The notes under the pieces are model-generated. The model had not been told where the DNA came from, ran no database searches, and saw nothing but the letters and a program-made list of their open reading frames with translations. Shown piece after piece: positions 17,943 through 25,783 of a stretch of DNA of 64,000 nt; the stretch's first letter is position 1, and every line of letters starts with the position of its first letter. Position numbers and translations under genes: made by a program. Source of the stretch: Pseudoalteromonas lipolytica (GTDB lineage Bacteria > Pseudomonadota > Gammaproteobacteria > Enterobacterales > Alteromonadaceae); the NCBI RefSeq assembly GCF_001306915.1, contig NZ_LJTC01000011.1, positions 62,001 through 126,000 on the forward strand, read 5' to 3'.

Positions 17943-18305
17943 AATTGTTGTCACAAAAAGTCTAGCTTGTGTGTTCTCTGGGCTTTTTTATATACCGAGT
18001 CACTGCATACGTGGTGACTCAACCAAATTGTTGTCAAAAGCTTAGTTTGTGTGTTCTCTAAGCTTTTTTATTCCGAGTCATCGCACACGCGGTGACTCAC
18101 CAAATTGTTGTCAAAAGCTTAGTTTGTGTGTTCTCTAAGCTTTTTTATTCCGAGTCATCGCACACGCGGTGACTCACCAAATTGTTGTCAAAAGCTTAGT
18201 TTGTGTGTTCTCTAAGCTTTTTTATTCCGAGTCACTGCACACGCGGTGACTCCACCAAATTGTTGTCGAAAAGCCTGGCTTGTGTGTTCGCCTGGCTTTT
18301 TTATG
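17943..18305 (+). repeat. tandem array of five 77-83 bp structured units (candidate small RNAs)
   Basis: Units begin with AATTGTTGTC at 17943, 18026, 18103, 18180 and 18258 (periods 83, 77, 77, 78). Each has hairpin A: a stem of about 8-9 bp around a conserved loop TTGTGTGTTC, followed by a T-run on the + strand, which is a perfect terminator shape. Four junctions carry hairpin B, a 10-bp GAGTCA.../...TGACTC stem with loop ACAC (ATAC once). Stem sequences differ between units but stay paired through Watson-Crick or G-U changes on the + strand. The loops of A (GTGTG) and B (CACAC) are complementary. There is no coding frame and there are no CRISPR-type variable spacers. The stretch 17720-17942 just upstream has no gene, only a weaker hairpin (AGCG / CGCT) near 17925. 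Confidence 0.75.
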
Positions 18306-18320
18306 CCCGTTATAAAATAA

Positions 18321-18343
18321 AAACGCCACTAGATGTGGCGTTT
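18321..18343 (-). terminator. terminator of the aldehyde dehydrogenase gene
   Basis: Perfect stem AAACGCCAC / GTGGCGTTT around TAGAT, followed on the - strand by a T-rich run, 32 bp after the stop codon. Confidence 0.85.
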
Positions 18344-18374
18344 GGGTAGTTTCGACAACAATAAGAAATTGCTT

Positions 18375-19895
18375 TTAGAAGAAGCCCAGTGGATTCTCAC
18401 TGTAACTTACTAATAGGTTTTTAGTTTGTTGGTAATGATCAAGGGCAAGTTTATGTGTTTCGCGGCCTATGCCTGACTTTTTATAACCACCAAACGCAGC
18501 GTGTGCTGGGTACATGTGATAGCAGTTGGTCCAAACACGGCCCGCTTCAATCTTACGACCAAAGTGATAAGCACGGTTCATGTTTCGACTCCATACACCA
18601 GCACCTAAGCCAAACTCAGAACTATTAGCAAGGGCTAACGCTTCGTCTTCATCTTTAAAAGTCGACATTGAAATAACCGGGCCAAAAATCTCTTCTTGGA
18701 ACACGCGCATGTCGTTAGTGCCTTTTAATAGCGTTGGTTGAATGTAGTAACCGCCATTAAACTCATCAGACAGTTGCTCGACTTCGCCGCCAGCGAGAAC
18801 TTCGGCCCCTTCTTGTTTACCAATTTCGATGTAGCTTAGGATCTTATCAAACTGAGCTTGTGATGCTTGAGCACCCACCATAGTTTCGGTATCAAGTGGA
18901 TTACCCCGTTTAATTTGTAGAGTTCGGGCAAGAACACGCTCAATAAATTGCTCATAAATATCTTCTTGAATAAATAAACGCGATGGACACGTACACACTT
19001 CACCTTGGTTAAAGTACGCAAGTACAGCCCCTTCAATCGCTTTACTCAAAAACTCATCGTCTTTTTCCATGACATCGTTAAAGAAGATATTTGGTGATTT
19101 ACCACCTAGCTCAACCGTCGAAGGAATAATATTATCAGCAGCGCATTTTAAAATATGTGAACCCACTGGCGTTGAGCCTGTAAAGGCAATCTTCGCAATT
19201 CGAGTACTGGTTGCCAGCGCTTCGCCTGCTTCTTTACCATAGCCGTTAACCACATTTAGAACACCTGCAGGCAATAAATCACCAATCACTTCAAGCAACA
19301 CTAATATAGATGTAGGCGTTTGTTCAGCTGGTTTTAAAACAATACAGTTACCCGCAGCAAGGGCTGGTGCAAGTTTCCACGCCGCCATTAACAATGGAAA
19401 GTTCCAAGGAATAATTTGCCCTACTACACCCAGTGGCTCATGAAAATGATAGGCAACCGTGGTTTCGTCTATCTCACCGATTGAACCTTCTTGCGCACGC
19501 ACACAACCTGCGAAATAGCGAAAGTGATCAGCCGCGAGTGGCACGTCTGCCGCAAGTGTTTCACGGATTGCTTTACCGTTATCCCAGGTTTCGGCCACTG
19601 CCAGCATTTCTAGGTTTTGTTCAATGCGATCAGCAATTTTTAATAAGATATTGCTACGCTCGGTAACCGACGTTGTTCCCCATGCCGCTTTTGCATCGTG
19701 GGCTTTATCAAGTGCCAGCTCGATATCTTCTTTTGATGAACGAGGTACTTTACAAAACACTTTGCCGTTTACTGGACTAATGTTTTCAAAGTATTCTCCT
19801 TTTACAGGGGCAACCCACTGGCCACCAATATAATTCTCATACTGCGCTTTAAAGTTAACTTTTGCACCTTCACTGCCTGGATTTGCATAAATCAT
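18375..19895 (-). CDS. NAD(P)-dependent aldehyde dehydrogenase
   Basis: A 506-residue cytoplasmic enzyme that oxidises an aldehyde to its acid. Visible signatures: [35 protein letters not shown] (coenzyme site), [10 protein letters not shown] (catalytic Glu), and [14 protein letters not shown], where the first Cys is the nucleophile. It ends in a typical [13 protein letters not shown] tail. The exaC/aldB type is common beside an AraC regulator, as here. ATG 19895 with AAGAGAG in front is preferred to the upstream TTG at 19913. It is divergent from the AraC gene with 177 bp between. The aldehyde is probably acetaldehyde or another short chain, an inference from family. Confidence 0.9.
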   Translation of the reverse strand: MIYANPGSEGAKVNFKAQYENYIGGQWVAPVKGEYFENISPVNGKVFCKVPRSSKEDIELALDKAHDAKAAWGTTSVTERSNILLKIADRIEQNLEMLAVAETWDNGKAIRETLAADVPLAADHFRYFAGCVRAQEGSIGEIDETTVAYHFHEPLGVVGQIIPWNFPLLMAAWKLAPALAAGNCIVLKPAEQTPTSILVLLEVIGDLLPAGVLNVVNGYGKEAGEALATSTRIAKIAFTGSTPVGSHILKCAADNIIPSTVELGGKSPNIFFNDVMEKDDEFLSKAIEGAVLAYFNQGEVCTCPSRLFIQEDIYEQFIERVLARTLQIKRGNPLDTETMVGAQASQAQFDKILSYIEIGKQEGAEVLAGGEVEQLSDEFNGGYYIQPTLLKGTNDMRVFQEEIFGPVISMSTFKDEDEALALANSSEFGLGAGVWSRNMNRAYHFGRKIEAGRVWTNCYHMYPAHAAFGGYKKSGIGRETHKLALDHYQQTKNLLVSYSENPLGFF

Positions 19896-20020
19896 AATGT
19901 GTTCTCTCTTCAAATTGTTGTGTTTTATTTAGCATTGACTAAATTATGCGGTAGGTTATTGTTTAATGAACCGCTAACAATTGAAGTTAGCTCAGTTACT
20001 GAAAACACACTTGATTCCTA

Positions 20021-20048
20021 GTCCAGACTTTTTGACTATTTGTCCAGA
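20021..20048 (+). promoter_or_regulatory. direct repeat, possible AraC-type regulator site
   Basis: GTCCAGA occurs at 20021-20027 and 20042-20048, exactly 21 bp apart, i.e. two helical turns. The region lies between the divergent aldehyde dehydrogenase and AraC genes. This is the spacing expected for two half-sites bound by the two HTH motifs of an AraC protein. Confidence 0.5.
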
Positions 20049-20072
20049 ATTTAGGACGACAGCGAGGCAACA

Positions 20073-20981
20073 ATGAACACATCAGTTAGTAGCAGAAGTT
20101 TAGATAAAAAACGACAACGTATTGATGTGCTTATTGAAAATAAAGTCAGTTTTGCGGGCGAACATGCCGAATTAAGTATTTACGACACCTATTTAGATGC
20201 CCAAAAAGTGGCGTTACATTCCACTGAATTATTATTTTGTGGCATGATCAGCGGTAAAAAAATCATGCATGTTGCCGACAGTGATTATCATGAAGAGTTT
20301 TTACCAAACCAATCATTTGTACTTGCCCCAGAGCAAGGGGTGCTAATAGACTTTCCCAATGCATCTCTCAATCAGCCAACAACCTGTTTAGCGATTGAAA
20401 TCAGTACCGATAAAATAAGCCAAGTAGTTGATGCTCTTAATTTTAACCAGCAAATTACCCAGGATGACTTTTTTCAATATCAAACCAAGTTAGTGCACGC
20501 CCAGCATAACCCGCAAACTCAGCAACTGCTTGAGCGGATGATCACCCTATTTAGCGAAAATGAACAACACCGCGATTACTTAATTGATTTATCACTTAAT
20601 GAACTCATAACCCGCCTGTTACAGCAGCAAAGCCGAGATTTAATGATTGCAAGTTGTAAGCAAGGCAAGCTCGCAACCCCGTTAAGTCATGTAATTAGTT
20701 ATATAGAACAGCACCTTGCTGAGAATATTGATATTGATGTGTTATGTAAAATAGCCTGTATGAGCCGCAGTAAATTTTATCAGCAATTTAAACTAGCCTT
20801 TGGTGTTACGCCCGCTCTTTGGCAACAACAATTACGCTTACAAAAAGCGTATAAATTGCTCGAGAAAGGCGAGGCGATTAGCCAAGTTTGTTACCAATTA
20901 GGCTTTAATAACCCAAGTCATTTTAGCCGTGTATTTAAACAGGCCTTTGGCGCAACCCCAAAAAGTATCGCTAATCATTAA
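20073..20981 (+). CDS. AraC-family transcriptional regulator of the aldehyde dehydrogenase
   Basis: The 302-residue protein has an N-terminal sensor domain of about 190 residues and a C-terminal AraC HTH pair (IDVLCKIACMSRSKFYQQFK and ISQVCYQLGFNNPSHFSRVF, followed by the FGATPKS signature). The N-terminal domain is of the aldehyde/ethanolamine-responsive type found beside aldehyde dehydrogenases. It is divergent from that gene, and the 21-bp direct repeat between them is a candidate site. Start ATG follows GCGAGGC. Likely an activator responding to an aldehyde or alcohol; the effector is inferred. Confidence 0.88.
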   Translation: MNTSVSSRSLDKKRQRIDVLIENKVSFAGEHAELSIYDTYLDAQKVALHSTELLFCGMISGKKIMHVADSDYHEEFLPNQSFVLAPEQGVLIDFPNASLNQPTTCLAIEISTDKISQVVDALNFNQQITQDDFFQYQTKLVHAQHNPQTQQLLERMITLFSENEQHRDYLIDLSLNELITRLLQQQSRDLMIASCKQGKLATPLSHVISYIEQHLAENIDIDVLCKIACMSRSKFYQQFKLAFGVTPALWQQQLRLQKAYKLLEKGEAISQVCYQLGFNNPSHFSRVFKQAFGATPKSIANH

Positions 20982-21642
20982 GTTCTGGATTGCGATGAGA
21001 ATAAACGCGATAGGTTAAGGCGAGTAAAATACAAATGGCACTTGGTACATAAAGCGCCGCAAAGGTCATTTTTGCAAATAACCACGCCCCTGCTAAGCCA
21101 CCAAATATAAAGCCAATAATGATTAGGCCGAACAGCTTAGCCTTACGTTTATCAAGCGCCTCGCCACGTAAAACCCGACCAAACATAATACCTAAATCAG
21201 TAAAAATACCCGTAACATGGGTAGTACGCACAATTGCACCACTGTAAGTTGTTGCCAAGGCGTTTTGTAACCCACATGCCGCAGACGCTAAAAAATGTCC
21301 ATAGCCCGAGCCATTAAATAATAACCAAAGTGCGCCCAGTAAAAGCCCTGCTTCGATCAGCAATGCCGTGTCGTAATGACGACCTAGTTTAAGTGCTGAA
21401 CTATGTAGCAAAAAACCAGCAATACCAGACCCAACTAAAAATGACAGTAATACACCTAATAAATGTAAAGCATCAAGGCTATTGCCATGCATGAGTTCTG
21501 TGCTAAGCAAGGTGGCAGTTCCCGATAAATGCGACACCGCTTGATGCTCAAAGCTAAGTAAACCAACCGCATTCACACATCCAGCCACCAGCGCCAAAAT
21601 AAATGCGCCAATCTCAACCCATTTTGGTAACTTAGAAATCAC
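20971..21642 (-). CDS. DUF1275 (YoaK-family) membrane protein
   Basis: Six hydrophobic segments in 223 residues with the DUF1275 pattern: GCVNAVGLLSF, HLSGTATLLSTEL, AACGLQNALATTYSGAIVRTTHVTGIFTDLG. The family consists of inner-membrane proteins of unknown function. The gene is convergent with araC and overlaps its end by 11 bp. Confidence 0.85.
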   Translation of the reverse strand: MISKLPKWVEIGAFILALVAGCVNAVGLLSFEHQAVSHLSGTATLLSTELMHGNSLDALHLLGVLLSFLVGSGIAGFLLHSSALKLGRHYDTALLIEAGLLLGALWLLFNGSGYGHFLASAACGLQNALATTYSGAIVRTTHVTGIFTDLGIMFGRVLRGEALDKRKAKLFGLIIIGFIFGGLAGAWLFAKMTFAALYVPSAICILLALTYRVYSHRNPELND

Positions 21643-21749
21643 TCGCTACTCGCCTTTTTCTCACCCTCGTACTCATTCTTTTATGGTACGCCTATTTTTA
21701 TAACTAAAAACACTTTTTTTCGACTCTTTATATGGTAATTTACAATTAA

Positions 21750-21763
21750 GTAAATCGATTAAG
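21750..21763. promoter_or_regulatory. imperfect sucrose-repressor operator upstream of its own gene
   Basis: GTAAATCGATTAAG differs at two positions from the perfect CTTAATCGATTAAG palindromes in front of the sucrose phosphorylase/MFS genes and of the TonB receptor. It ends 8 bp before the LacI-family start codon, fitting autorepression. Confidence 0.65.
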
Positions 21764-21771
21764 AAGCTACA

Positions 21772-22803
21772 ATGACAAAGCCAAAAAGTTGGACGCTGAA
21801 AAGTATTGCCCAAGAGTTAGGTGTTTCAAATGCCACTGTATCAAATGCGTTTAACCGCCCTGATCAATTATCGAAAGCACGCCGCGAAGAGATTTTGGCG
21901 GCCTGTAAAAAGCTTGGCTATTTTGGCCCTAACAAGGCGGCACAATCGTTGCGCCGAGGCACCTTTAATATTGTTGCGTTAGTATTACCAGACAGCGTTG
22001 AATATATGATATCTGACCCGGTTGCTAGCAGCTTTATGCGCGGTGTGTCAGCGGTGCTCGAAAAAAATGGTATTAACCTTTTATTATTTTCAGGCAACAG
22101 CGATAACCTAAATAGCGTTGTCGACTTTGTAGATGGTTTTATTTGCTACGGCCGCCCACGTAATAAGCAACTTGTTGAGCAATTAAAACAGGTTGCCAAA
22201 CATGTGGTAACGGTTGATTTTAATATCGGTCGCGATGCCTCAGTAAACGTAAACAACCAACAAGCCAGCTTTGATATTGCCAAACATGCACTTCACAAAA
22301 ATGATGATCGGGTTGCTATTTTAGGCCTGCGTTTACTCGATAACGACGTATTATGCCGAGTATACGAACACCATGAGTTTGAAGCAGGTCAGTCGATTGC
22401 TCATCAACGACTGCGCGGTTATCACCAAGCAATCAGCGATGCTGGCATCACCCTGGGTGATGATAGAACATGGAATATACCAGAAAGCAGCGAGCGCTTT
22501 GCAAGCATTGCCGCCAAAGAAGCACTTAACAGTACACCAAGGCCAAACGTATTGTTATGTATGAGTGATTTGATCGCCCTTGCCGCCATGCGCGAAGCAT
22601 TAAAAATGGGCTTATCGGTTCCTGAAGATGTCAGAATTGTTGGCTTTGATGGCATCGATGAAGGCCAACGATTTGTGCCAAAACTCACAACTGTTCATCA
22701 AAATAGCGAAGAAAAAGGCCGTATTGCTGCGACCTTGTTTCTATCGAAAGAGCAGCAAACAGCCGAAATCGACTATCAACTGCAATTGGGTCAAAGTAGT
22801 TAA
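21772..22803 (+). CDS. LacI-family repressor of the sucrose locus
   Basis: HTH LKSIAQELGVSNATVSNAFNRP, hinge, and a sensor domain ending in RIVGFDGIDEGQRFVPKLTTV; 343 residues, normal. Its stop overlaps the stop of sucrose phosphorylase by 4 bp (convergent). CTTAATCGATTAAG-like sites occur before this gene, in the divergent phosphorylase/MFS region and before the TonB receptor. From this it most likely represses the locus in the absence of sucrose or a derived signal. Operator assignment is inferred from shared sites. Confidence 0.88.
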   Translation: MTKPKSWTLKSIAQELGVSNATVSNAFNRPDQLSKARREEILAACKKLGYFGPNKAAQSLRRGTFNIVALVLPDSVEYMISDPVASSFMRGVSAVLEKNGINLLLFSGNSDNLNSVVDFVDGFICYGRPRNKQLVEQLKQVAKHVVTVDFNIGRDASVNVNNQQASFDIAKHALHKNDDRVAILGLRLLDNDVLCRVYEHHEFEAGQSIAHQRLRGYHQAISDAGITLGDDRTWNIPESSERFASIAAKEALNSTPRPNVLLCMSDLIALAAMREALKMGLSVPEDVRIVGFDGIDEGQRFVPKLTTVHQNSEEKGRIAATLFLSKEQQTAEIDYQLQLGQSS

Positions 22804-24272
22804 GCTAAAAAGTCAGCCAAATCATCAATACTTTGTTCGCCTTCACGGTGATCAACAATGATCACTTCACGGCTAGCAAAGTCAACTTTTAACTCGATTG
22901 AGCTGGTATCATCATGCCAGCTTAAACGGCACACACTGCCTTCACCTTTAGCAATAAACTCACCGTTAAAAGCTGGATGCTCATTACGTAATTGAATCAG
23001 CTTGATTAAACCTTTCACCACAGGTTTAGCAAGCGCAGCATCAATGTCTTGCGCATTTAAATAAGGGCGATTGATATCACGACCTACATTGGTACGAGCC
23101 AATAATTCCATATCGTTCTCACAAGCGAACAGGCCACCATAATAAACTTGTGGAATACCTGGTGCGAAGAACTGAATCGCACGCGCTAATAAGTAATCAA
23201 AGTCATCTGCACCCAAGGCATTGTAATATGTGCAGTTTACTTGATATAAATCGACATTACTTGCTGCTGCACCAGTCGCTAGGCGGCTTTGCCCTTCGCT
23301 CTTTTCATGAATGGTTTCAACCAAGTTATCAATTTGCGCAGCGTCTAATAAGCCCGGTTTATCACCCATCGGGCCTGCGTCAATGATGCCAATGCCATCA
23401 TGAGTATCAAGCACCGTTAAACAGTTACGCGGCGAAATAGTTAGCCAATTCAGTAATGCTTGCGCATCATTGCTAAACAAGCTGTGTAAAATAAGGGGTG
23501 GTAAAGCAAAGTCGTAAACCATATTTACACGCTTTGCGACTTCAACCTGAGTTTGGAAATGGCTGTGGATCTCGGCAATGGTTTCCATACCCGCTTCATT
23601 AGCTTGTGCCGAAAGCTTATTTAAATACTCAAAAGTTTCATCCAACATAAAGCAGTTTGTGCCAGCTTCTTTAATCGCATAGCCTGCCGCATCTAAACGA
23701 ATAATATTGACATTATTATCAGCAAATTTGCCAAGCACCGTATCTAAATACTCGATACCCGCCGTTGATTTCACATTGATATCAATTTGGTTATCGGTAA
23801 AAGTGGTCCAAAAATCATAGGTTTGGCCGTCACCACACGCAATAGGTGTAAAGCAGCTACCTGGGCGCGGACGATAAATCGCTTGTTGTTCAGCCTCAGA
23901 CATGCCATTTGGGAATACATCATCTTTGGTTAGAAATAAATCCCAAAATTCAGATTGCTTGCCTTTAGCGAGTACATCTTTAAATTGGAAAGATTGTGCT
24001 GAAACATGGTTAACAATTAAGTCAGCCATTAAGTCATAGTTTGCACCAAGGACTTTTATATCGTCCCAGCTACCAAGGCGCGAGTCTACTTCACTATGAT
24101 CAATAGGATCAAAGCCAGCATCACTGCCATCAATCGGATTATAAAATGGCAACAAATGTACACCTGCAAACACATTGTTAAGTGGGCCATTTAATAAATT
24201 ACTTAATTCATCAATACCTTGACCAGTAATACGGTCTGCGTAGGTGATTAATTGCACTTTATTGTTGATCAT
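22800..24272 (-). CDS. sucrose phosphorylase (GH13)
   Basis: It splits sucrose with phosphate into glucose-1-phosphate and fructose, in the cytoplasm. The start MINNKVQLITYADR (ATG at 24272) matches the family's usual first residues; an upstream in-frame extension to 24437 is not coding-like. Signatures: GFDPIDHSEVDSRLGSWDD, then nucleophile Asp194 in RLDAAGY, acid/base Glu234 in AEIHSH, and stabiliser Asp292 in LDTHDG. There is also YRPRPGS and GRDINRPY. Length of 490 is typical. It is divergent from the MFS gene, with a perfect operator between. Confidence 0.9.
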   Translation of the reverse strand: MINNKVQLITYADRITGQGIDELSNLLNGPLNNVFAGVHLLPFYNPIDGSDAGFDPIDHSEVDSRLGSWDDIKVLGANYDLMADLIVNHVSAQSFQFKDVLAKGKQSEFWDLFLTKDDVFPNGMSEAEQQAIYRPRPGSCFTPIACGDGQTYDFWTTFTDNQIDINVKSTAGIEYLDTVLGKFADNNVNIIRLDAAGYAIKEAGTNCFMLDETFEYLNKLSAQANEAGMETIAEIHSHFQTQVEVAKRVNMVYDFALPPLILHSLFSNDAQALLNWLTISPRNCLTVLDTHDGIGIIDAGPMGDKPGLLDAAQIDNLVETIHEKSEGQSRLATGAAASNVDLYQVNCTYYNALGADDFDYLLARAIQFFAPGIPQVYYGGLFACENDMELLARTNVGRDINRPYLNAQDIDAALAKPVVKGLIKLIQLRNEHPAFNGEFIAKGEGSVCRLSWHDDTSSIELKVDFASREVIIVDHREGEQSIDDLADFLA

Positions 24273-24294
24273 AATTGTTAATACCAAGTTGAAA

Positions 24295-24308
24295 CTTAAT
24301 CGATTAAG
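24295..24308. promoter_or_regulatory. LacI-type operator between sucrose phosphorylase and MFS genes
   Basis: Perfect 14-bp palindrome CTTAATCGATTAAG, 23 bp upstream of the phosphorylase start. It could control both divergent genes. Confidence 0.8.
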
Positions 24309-24410
24309 ATATATCTTTAACCACGACAGCAAATTATTCAAGCAGTTTTTATAGTTTTTATACACTAATATACATAGTAAAGGCGCAGACCTTTCGGTGG
24401 GGATACAACA

Positions 24411-25631
24411 ATGAATAGAACACACGATCCTTTGCAAACCATTAGATGGCTGACATACATGATGTTTTTTATGTTTGCGATGACCTCTGATGCGGTTGGT
24501 ATGATCATACCTGAGCTTATCGAAGAATTTAATTTAAGCATGACCCAAGCCAGTGCTTTCCATTATGCACCGATGGCACTTATTGCTTTTAGTGGCCTGT
24601 TTTTAGGCTTTTTGGCCGACAGCTTTGGCCGCAAACAAACCATCATGCTAGGACTCGGCATCTTCACCATTTGTTGTTTTCTATTTGCTGTTAGCAGTAG
24701 TTTTAGCGTATTTGTAGTGCTGCTTAGCTGTATTGGTCTTGCTATTGGCCTATTTAAAACCGGTGCTTTGGCACTGTTAGGTGATATTTCTACAAACAAT
24801 TTAGAGCACACAAAAACCATGAATTTGGTCGAAGGTTTCTTTGGTGTTGGCGCCATTGTAGGCCCTGCCCTTGTCAGCTTTTTAATCACCCAACAGGTTA
24901 GCTGGACCTACCTTTATGTTATCGCTGGGGTTTTATGTTTGATTTTAACCATAATTGCTTGGCGTGCAGATTACCCTAAACCTAAAAAGCTAGAAGAACA
25001 CGCAAAACCGGCCTCTCTTGCAACCACCATGAGCATGATGAAAAACCCTTATGCACTGGGCTTTTCATTAGCAATTGCCCTTTATGTTGCAACCGAAGTA
25101 GCAATATACGTTTGGATGCCTACTCTACTTGGCGATTACGACGGCCCGTGGCAATTACTGGCAACCTATGCACTGACCTTATTTTTCATTTTACGCGCTG
25201 CGGGGCGGTTTTTAGCGGTATGGCTATTAAATCACTTAAGCTGGCAAGCGGCGATGCTGTATTTAAGCTTAGGAATTGCACTGTGTTATTTAGGCTTAAT
25301 CTTCGGTGGCGTTGATTGGGCAGTGTTCTTACTCCCTTTATCTGGGCTGTTCATGTCGATGATCTACCCAACTTTAAACTCAAAAGGTATTTCTTGCTTT
25401 GCGGTGCAGCAACACGGTGCGGTAGCTGGAGTTATTTTGTTTTTTACCGCCCTTTCTGCGGCAGCAGGCCCATTATTAATGGGTGTGATCAGTGACTACT
25501 TTGGCCACATTCGTTACGGCTTTTATCTCGCAACAGGCTTCGCATGTTTACTGTTTTTAGCCATGCTATATAACTACTTACGTAACCCTGCTGAGCAAGC
25601 GTTAGCGCAGCACAGTGCATTAAGCCACTAA
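24411..25631 (+). CDS. MFS transporter, probable sucrose importer
   Basis: A 406-residue protein with twelve hydrophobic segments. The MFS loop 2-3 signature is GFLADSFGRKQTIMLG. GGGGATACAACA precedes the ATG. Divergent from sucrose phosphorylase and followed by a TonB receptor with the same operator. By context it should move sucrose across the inner membrane after passage through the receptor. Substrate is inferred, not read from residues. Confidence 0.82.
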   Translation: MNRTHDPLQTIRWLTYMMFFMFAMTSDAVGMIIPELIEEFNLSMTQASAFHYAPMALIAFSGLFLGFLADSFGRKQTIMLGLGIFTICCFLFAVSSSFSVFVVLLSCIGLAIGLFKTGALALLGDISTNNLEHTKTMNLVEGFFGVGAIVGPALVSFLITQQVSWTYLYVIAGVLCLILTIIAWRADYPKPKKLEEHAKPASLATTMSMMKNPYALGFSLAIALYVATEVAIYVWMPTLLGDYDGPWQLLATYALTLFFILRAAGRFLAVWLLNHLSWQAAMLYLSLGIALCYLGLIFGGVDWAVFLLPLSGLFMSMIYPTLNSKGISCFAVQQHGAVAGVILFFTALSAAAGPLLMGVISDYFGHIRYGFYLATGFACLLFLAMLYNYLRNPAEQALAQHSALSH

Positions 25632-25722
25632 ATAAAAATCGTTAAAAATCAATTATCGAACATAAATCGTGCAAGTTTTTCACTAAAAAGACTTGCACTG
25701 TGTAAAATTATTGTTATCTTAA

Positions 25723-25736
25723 CTTAATCGATTAAG
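25723..25736. promoter_or_regulatory. LacI-type operator upstream of the sucrose-locus TonB receptor
   Basis: Perfect CTTAATCGATTAAG palindrome, identical to the one at 24295, 47 bp before the receptor start. Confidence 0.8.
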
Positions 25737-25783
25737 AAAACAATTTAGACAACAAACCATCTGGGATTGAGACGAGGCACATT

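Noticed and set aside
17943..18305. CRISPR array
   Set aside because: Units are 77-83 bp and nearly identical throughout; there are no short repeats with unique spacers and no cas genes.
17943..18305. Integron attC sites
   Set aside because: No gene cassettes lie between the units, and no R'/R'' core sites (GTTRRRY) or integrase are seen.
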